Origin: Gnetum montanum | Lineage: Eukaryota > Streptophyta > Gnetopsida > Gnetales > Gnetaceae | DNA length: 64,000 nt | Assembly (NCBI GenBank): GCA_015680685.1 | Contig: MNCI01005245.1 | Coordinates: 647,613 to 711,612, forward strand | Reading direction: 5' to 3' | In this document: piece after piece, positions 57,695-64,000 of the stretch | Layout of the letters: every line of letters starts with the position of its first letter | Numbering within the stretch: position 1 is the first letter of the stretch | Position numbers and translations under genes: made by a program | Notes under the pieces: model-generated | Told to the model about the DNA's origin: nothing | Database searches by the model: none | The model's input: only the letters and a program-made list of their open reading frames with translations

Positions 57695-57890
57695 TAGTCA
57701 TAAATCATACACTGAAATGTGTGGTTCATAGAGTTATTCTTGTAAATGTATGAAATAACATTTTTACAAGAACATTTTTGGTGCTAGAAGGAGGGACAAT
57801 ATTTTTTATAACATCATAAATCCTTTTCCTAGAAGCCCATAGGTCCTTTCTAGCATTTGATTTCTTCCTTTATGCATTCTCAATGCTTTT

Positions 57891-58960
57891 ACTTTCATGA
57901 TACATTAATCTTTTACTATTTGTATTTGATCTTTATTTCCAAGTATGTGCAAAAGATACTCTATTGACACCATGTTTGGCCAAGGATTCAACTTCTCCCA
58001 AAGCTCCTAGGTTTACATGTTGATGAAGATGAAAAAAGCTCAAGCATTCACGACCCTCATAATTATCCATGACTACAATATCACATGTAATAAACAAGAG
58101 CTAAACATTAGGTTGGCTAAGGTAGAGCTATGAAGGATAACTAAGTATGAGAATCTTCATAACTTGGAATTGTTTTTGCAAATATCAATCATCTAATGGA
58201 GCTAGATACTTATGAGAAGACAACTCTCATAGAGTACTTCCCTATCAGGGATGAAATCTAGATGCTCACCATTGATTAAATGCAACAAAAGGAGCTGGCA
58301 ATGGATTACCATGTTGGTCATCCTAACATTAGCATTAATAGGAGTTACCATTTTCATAATTAATAAAGTGAAGGTGGAGGTGGTATCAACATTCATGATG
58401 ATGAAGAAAAAGAAAATTCCTATGTCTCAATGACAACAGAGGTGCTCCATCAACATTTTTCTTAACAATTAAGTCCAACATCTCACTACATTCATTTCAT
58501 TAATCATAACAATGCTAATAAACAAAATGTCACCTAACCTAACTTCATTATATTCCCTACCCTAACTGTGACAACTATAATTTCCTCCCATACAATTACC
58601 CTACCATTACCATATAATTGATTTCCTAACACAAAAACTATAAACTTGTTGCGTCAAACAGAAGTTCAAAATCCCAATTTTCTATTGAATGCGTTTCAAC
58701 CATTATCTATTGCTCCATAGGTTTAACAACCTTAAGTTTCACTTCCATTTCTCTTGTCTTCTCAACCATTATATCAATTCAACATTCCTTTATAAGTCTT
58801 ACTTCCTACTATTGCATCCTCTCAAATTATTATTCCTATTCCAAACCCTCTTTTGGGTATCCCTTCCATTACCAACATTCTTGGTGCACCTTCCAAACTT
58901 ATACTACTACTTTAAGATCAAATTAGGAAGGCCATAATATTACATGGGAAAACCCCAACT
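57891..58960 (+). pseudogene. N-terminal part of a gypsy Gag fragment
   Basis: Begins just beyond copy B. The coding-like sequence is T/P/L/N-rich with many stops and frame changes, as in the poorly conserved N-terminal half of Tat-type Gag. A short piece around 58251-58433 looks membrane-like, but only by composition. Assignment depends on the capsid block downstream. Confidence 0.4.
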
Positions 58961-60060
58961 ATGACCATTTCCAACCTTCTCATGAATCTAATTAGTTCCT
59001 TGATCCATCTAGCACAAGTTTCCAAGGATGTTTCTTTGTCAAATTTCACCAAGTATAATGGAGGATATGATTTTACAAATCATGTTATTACCTTTCATTA
59101 TGAGTATATGTTTGTCAATTATCATCATATCATTAAAATGATTTTTTCAAACTCATTAATAAGTATGACATTTGAATGGTACAAGTCTCTTTCTCATGGA
59201 TCTATCAATTCATTAGAGTAGCTCTTCAAAACCTTCATGGAACATTTTGAATATAACATTAGTAGAGTGGTACAGTTTAGAAGCTATTAGCAATAAAAAA
59301 AGCTTCCAATGAGTCCATCTCCAAGTTTATAGCTAGATGAACTTCAGCTACGATGAAGCTCATTCACCCATTGCCTAATCATCAAATTTTAAATATTTTT
59401 GAAGAAATAATAATAGATTAGATTATGGGTAAGTTGGTTTACCCTAGGCCTCTTAGTCTTCATGATGTCATTAGTTTGACTAAACACATTGAAGAGGTAA
59501 CCACTTAGTGGAATGATCTAAAATGGGTTAGTTTCTACAATAAAACAAGCAAGAAAATGTGTAAAGAAAAGGATTCCCAGAATGTAGGATAGATAGTTGG
59601 TTTGGTGAATTAAACTTCACAAACCTTCTTATCCATCTCTAGAGGGAATGAAGCAGCAAACTAAAAGGCCAATAATGTTGAAAAAATTTCATTAAATGGG
59701 GGCTAGAAAAGGAGGTAGCCCAAAGATAGGTCCAAGTACAACATGTTTTTGATGACCTGCATGTTGTTGTACAGTATCATTTTTAAAGAGAGGCCCAAAA
59801 TTCCAAAATAGATGTCAAAAAAATGTAGGCTAAGTTCAAATGATTATAGACTTTGGTCATAGATCCTTTTCAATGTGGAAGGAGATCTTACGGTTCCAAG
59901 GTGGTACAATTTTGATAAATTTTGTTATTATCATGAACCTATAAGTCATGACATGAATAATTATAATGTACTCAAAGATGACAATTGGATTCTTGTGGAG
60001 AAAGAAAAAATAGTCTTTAAAATCCTAGTTGAATTTAGCAATTAAGACATGCACGTCTTC
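58961..60060 (+). pseudogene. gag: Gag capsid fragment of another gypsy element
   Basis: SLSNFTKYNGGYDFTNHVIT matches the FTKYNGEGDPNPHVVTF block of the Tat Gag at 12 kb. It continues with FEWYKSLSHGSINSLE and FKTFMEHFEYNI (Retrotrans_gag). Near 59920-60020 a KFCYYHEPISHDMNNYNVL block resembles the end-of-Gag Cys/His region. No LTR, protease or RT of this copy is seen, so it is a fragment. The family is Tat-like by Gag alone. Confidence 0.75.
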
Positions 60061-60447
60061 CAAGACCCTTAAATACCCAAAAGTAATGATCTTAGAACCC
60101 AAAAGTAATGATCTTAGAACTCCATTCTTTATTCAAAGAAGTTCCCTCCAAACCCTTCAATATCCTCACAAACTAATCCCCCTAAACAAAAATTCCTTTT
60201 ATCATCAATCTACATATCGAAATTTTCTTTCATCTTACTATTCAAAATGTACAAAGATCTTATTTTATCATAGATTTAACATTGTACTATGATACTTCTT
60301 GTGCCTCTTAAAACCAAACATACACCAACCTTTCATTGCCACCAAGAAGTAGGTTGCTATTGACTATCCCATCTCTCGTAGTTTATTTTTCTCCTATCTT
60401 ACCAAATGTTGTTCCTCCACAATTATGTTCCTCATTGTTGTCTAGTT
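60061..60447. other. Sequence between the Gag fragment and the family X LTR
   Basis: Contains a short direct duplication of an ~20-base phrase (around 60079-60118, AAAAGTAATGATCTTAGAAC twice). Otherwise no coding or structural feature recognised. Confidence 0.4.
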
Positions 60448-62633
60448 TGAGGATCAAGAACTTAGAAGGGGGGTGGGGGGTGGGCAGGTGTTGAATAAGT
60501 TCCCTAATTAAAACACTTACAGCCACCAAAAATCATGCATAAATTTTATGTGATCCCCAACTTGGGTACCTCTACACTTGGAGGGTAGAATCCTTGAATG
60601 CCTTTGGACTTTGTTCCTTAGAAAAATGTGGTTTAACCTTTATAAAGTTTTGAGCTCTACTTTGGAGTATTTTGACACTATGAACAGACTTAACCCCACA
60701 AGGTCCGAGTAAGCTCAAAATGTGGTTTAAAGGATTCCATGAACTTTACAAAACGTGAGCTTTGCTCTGGAGTATTTTGTCATTGCAAAACTACTCAACC
60801 TTGCAAGGTCCCAACAAGCTTAACATAGATGCGTTCTTGTAAGAAGCACATCAACTCCATAGGGCTACAAAGAAAGAAAGAAAGAATTAAAGAAGAGAAT
60901 GTAACTTGTTTTACAGAGTTCTTGCAATGAGGCTCAATTCAACCAATACATACATATGATAATACTATGAAGGACAAATACAAAATTCTACAAATGATAA
61001 TTTAATTAAGGATAATTAAAAAATATCTTTAAGTAGCCTTGGATAGATTTAACAATAAATAGTGCTTCCTATTCTCATGAATTCTACTTTGCTTTATACT
61101 CTTCGAGTTTTTCAAAAACCTCTTAGACTTCATCCAATGGCTTGTCAATGGCTAGGTAATAGATAGTAGAGATGTTTATCTTTTTGGTATGGACATCTAT
61201 CCTCTAATATGGACGTCTATCTGTGATGAGTGGTGGGTACCCCCTACGCCCAACCATATGAATTATGAGCATTCATGTGCAAGTTGATTGAATTCCATGG
61301 ATGGGACTAGTTTGGCATCTAGATCATTAAGTATTGATCGTAGTTTGTTGTCTTCCCACTTGGACTAGTGGTAGCTTTGTCATGTATGGTTTAGTCCAAA
61401 GTGAGGCATATGATGGTTGATGTTGTTTCAGATTTATGCTTTTCTTAATGATAATAGAGAAATCACTTATTTAATCTAATTAACAATAGAAAGATAAATT
61501 CTAAACTAGCCTATAGGTAATGAGTGTCCATTCTTTGCTTCTTGTACATGTCCTAAACCTACATATCCACTACTAGGATTACCAAGTGTTACGCTACTAG
61601 GCAAACCAAGCAATAATGTTGTTGGGATTACCATGCAAATACATGTTTATGATCAAAACTGGTCATGTTTAGTCTACTAATTGAGTAATATATGTGAAAA
61701 TGTAAATATTAACTAAGTACATTAAGAGTAAGTTACATGGAAAGTAAATCTAATCTAAGCCAAAGTGATACAATGAATAGGAATCAATCTTTATCTTATT
61801 GTCATTCATGGAATGTATCTAGGTGCATTGCCACTAAAATAAGATATCGTACAACTAGCTCAAATCCACATTGCAGACACTCACTGACTATTTTTTAAGA
61901 CTATGTAAGAAAATTATAAGGGTTTGGCTACTCTATTGACAAAAGGATGAAAAATACATGGTGAGAGAATGTGTATTTATAGGCAAAAATAGATACTATG
62001 TTGATGTGTATCCATGGACACAACTATGATATTGCATTTATGACATCATGGATGCAATGTAGCATTTATGATGTAGTAGCCAACTAAGATGCACCAATAG
62101 GGATGCTACAATGTAGATGCGATGTAGCATCTACGATATATTAGCCAACTAATGCTTCATCAATCTACAACACTTTTTAATTCAGGAGAAATGTCTATTT
62201 CAAAATATGGATGTGTACATATGAACGTCTACACTTGGACATGCATTCTTCAAGTGGGAAATCTATTGTCAACTGTGGACGTCCATCCTACAAGCCAAGT
62301 TTGGATCATGAGTTATTTGTTTAGTAGATCAGCATTCTGATAGTCCTTGAAATATCTTCATTTAGCTCATAGACTTTGTTTCTATACATGTTTACATCTT
62401 GTCCACTTTACTTTTCATTTCATCATCTCAATGTAGCTCTCATTTTGAAGTCTTGATTCTTTAAGCTATCATTCTAAAGAATTGATTCTTTGAGCTCTTG
62501 TTCAAAAGTCTTGGTCCTCCATTTGAAGTCCTTTCTCATTATATTCTTTCATGATCCTTCAAGACTATAATCACAAATATACATTCTACATTCTCCATTT
62601 TCTCTAAGGTTTTGACATATCAAAAGGTCAACA
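60448..62633 (+). mobile_element. Family X LTR-like element with nested solo LTR
   Basis: TGAGGATCAAGAACTTAGAA...AAAAGGTCAACA, the plus-strand counterpart of 22742-24557 and 44695-45683. A G-rich insertion (60469-60484) follows the start. Without the nested LTR (61224-62162) it is ~1.24 kb. Confidence 0.65.
61224..62162 (-). mobile_element. Solo LTR (939 bp) nested in the family X element
   Basis: TGATGAGTGG...CTTCATCA. Flanks ATCTG (61219-61223) and ATCTA (62163-62167) agree in four of five bases, a probable decayed target duplication. The minus-strand TATA region is near 61975. The U3 side has GATGTAG/CTACGAT words in inverted pairs (62010-62145). Confidence 0.82.
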
Positions 62634-63417
62634 TAGTTCACAAGAACCACCATTACTTTTCACTCCCATACCTTCAAATTGTATCCTCACCTAAGGATAG
62701 AAGAATGCAAAACTTGCTAACAAGGGAAAAGAGAAGTATCAAGTTAACAAGTAGTCTTTCTAATTGTGAAAGAAAAAGATGTCACTCTAGAAGCCTCAAA
62801 ATACATCCATGCTTGCTTCAAGAAGTAGGTTCACTCTAATAATTAAATCATCTTCAACACACTAGATCCAGCTATTATGCAAAGATAAAGTTATTTTCTA
62901 CAAAATAAGAAAATTAGCTATCTTCAATTAATTTATTAGAAGATTACAATAGGGTTTACAAAACCCACAAGAATCAGAAACCTATCATATGCAATTGATA
63001 TTGCATAACATGAGGCTCTACAACCACATAATGGATGTTCTCAATGCAAGGCACAACCAATAGAAATCTTTCCCATAACATGGGATTGAGATCTCAACTC
63101 ATTAGTGAGATATAAGAGAATAGAACACATAGACCAACACACCACAAGCTCATCTTGGAGCTACAATCACTAATTGCACTTACTGAATGTGCTCACCCAC
63201 TCTCTTTTGCTCAGCTATCCACTCTTAAAAGCTTTTACTTTCACTTTCTTGCATAGATGCACTCTCCTCTTCTTTTCTTCATCGATGGATACATACATAT
63301 TATAGAGATTAAAAACCATAGAAATCTTTATATTCACCTTCCTAGATGTTTTCCACATGGATCTGGAGTCTTTTAGATGTTTCCCCATCAAAACTGCCAC
63401 ATTGGAGCTTTTGTGGT
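62634..63417. other. Sequence between two family X LTRs
   Basis: 784 bases with no convincing gene. It could be the interior of a small non-autonomous LTR element bounded by 60448-62633 and 63418-63975, but no primer-binding site or polypurine tract is obvious. Confidence 0.4.
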
Positions 63418-63975
63418 TGAGAACTTAGAAGGGGGGTTGAATAAGTTCCCTAATTGAAATTGCACTTGTCACATAAAAAAAAAATTTTATGTGGTCCCCA
63501 ACTTGGGTACTTCCACACTCAGAGCATAGAATCTATGTATACCTATGAACTTTGTTTCTCAACAAAATGTGGTTTAAAGGGCATCAAATCCTATACAAGC
63601 TTCGAGCTTTGCACTAGAGTGTTTTGTTGCTACAAAACCACTCAACATTGCAAGGTTCCAACAAGCTTAGAATGTGGTTTTAAGGATCCCATAACCTTTA
63701 CAAAATTGAGGTATGCTCTAGAGTGTTTTGACATTGCAAAATCACTTAATCCCATATGATCTTGACAAACTTAACGAGGATGCCTTATTGTAAGAAGCAA
63801 ATCAACCCTATAGGGCTACAAGAAAAAGGAAAATACATAAGTAAAGAATGTAACTAAATTTACAAGTCCTTGTCATTAAAGCTCAATATAACATACAACC
63901 AAGCAAATGATGTTACAATGAAGAACATGAATACAATAACATATAATAGATAATAATTGATCTTTTATGTATAGT
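63418..63975 (+). mobile_element. Family X LTR-like element, 5' part
   Basis: TGAGAACTTAGAAGGGGGGT start, followed by the same paired CTTTACAAAA/GTTTTGCAATG blocks seen in the other copies. It is cut at 63975 by another LTR that runs off the window. Confidence 0.65.
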
Positions 63976-64000
63976 TGATGAGTGGCGAGGTACCCCTACA
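63976..64000 (-). repeat. Edge of a further LTR of the TGATGA...TCATCA family
   Basis: TGATGAGTGGCGAGGTACCC matches the minus-strand ends of the LTRs at 38026, 61224 and 18518. Truncated by the window end. Confidence 0.8.

Larger units (their letters stand above)
31690..57890 (+). repeat. Copy B of the tandem ~9.2 kb unit, with two large insertions
   Basis: Same orientation as copy A. It is interrupted by a gypsy element (32106-42532, GAGAT target duplication) and an endogenous caulimovirid (51214-57694, TAGT at both edges). It lacks both solo LTRs that copy A carries. A 16-base local duplication around 57760-57780 is private to B. Confidence 0.85.

Noticed and set aside
58251-58433. Short membrane-like frame before the Gag fragment
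   Set aside because: Lies within decayed Gag N-terminal sequence. The hydrophobic run is in one of several shifted frames.
1-64000. tRNA, rRNA, CRISPR arrays, bacterial operons or host single-copy genes
   Set aside because: None recognised. The only tRNA-related sequences are short primer-binding sites of retroelements and the virus.

Overview
The window looks like intergenic DNA from a large, repeat-rich plant nuclear genome. I see no host housekeeping gene, rRNA, tRNA or CRISPR array. Nearly everything recognisable is transposable-element or viral-fossil sequence: two kinds of Ty3/gypsy LTR retrotransposon, solo LTRs, a LINE remnant, another LTR family, and a degraded endogenous caulimovirid (plant pararetrovirus). 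The species cannot be fixed from sequence alone. The caulimovirid, the Tat-type and tRNA-Asp-type gypsy elements and the dense nesting point to a vascular plant.

Region 1 (1-14821). A minus-strand Tat-lineage gypsy element runs off the left edge: LTR, primer-binding site, gag, protease, reverse transcriptase, RNase H, then a second archaeal-type RNase H. Between its protease and RT blocks lies 6.3-6.7 kb of plus-strand, exon-like sequence with splice-like boundaries. It encodes a degenerate FCP1/NIF-type HAD phosphatase-like domain, a segment resembling plant transposon-associated proteins, and coiled-coil parts. That antisense gene is itself split by a ~2 kb insertion. Region 2 (14822-19416) is the 5' half of a second minus-strand gypsy element, which the Tat element interrupts in pol.

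Region 3 (19417-57890). Two direct copies of a ~9.2 kb unit lie in tandem: copy A 19417-30151 and copy B 31690-57890. Each carries a minus-strand LINE remnant (DUF4283/zinc-knuckle ORF1 and reverse transcriptase), a ~1 kb LTR flanked by ~110-bp direct repeats, and AT-rich sequence with a ~405-bp tandem repeat. Copy A alone holds two solo LTRs. Copy B alone holds a full gypsy element (32106-42532, with its own nested solo LTR) and a 6.5 kb endogenous caulimovirid (51214-57694). Each copy therefore supplies the empty site for insertions in the other, which fixes boundaries and relative ages.

The caulimovirid fossil has a tRNA-Met primer site, movement protein, coat protein with zinc knuckle, aspartic protease, RT, RNase H, and a separate downstream reading frame of unknown function. 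All are broken by stops and frame changes. Region 4 (57891-64000) has a gypsy gag fragment, two same-orientation LTRs of the ~1 kb family, a nested solo LTR, and the start of another LTR at the right edge. Nothing here appears able to move or replicate. The main interest is the antisense FCP1-like gene in the Tat element and the cleanly bounded viral fossil.
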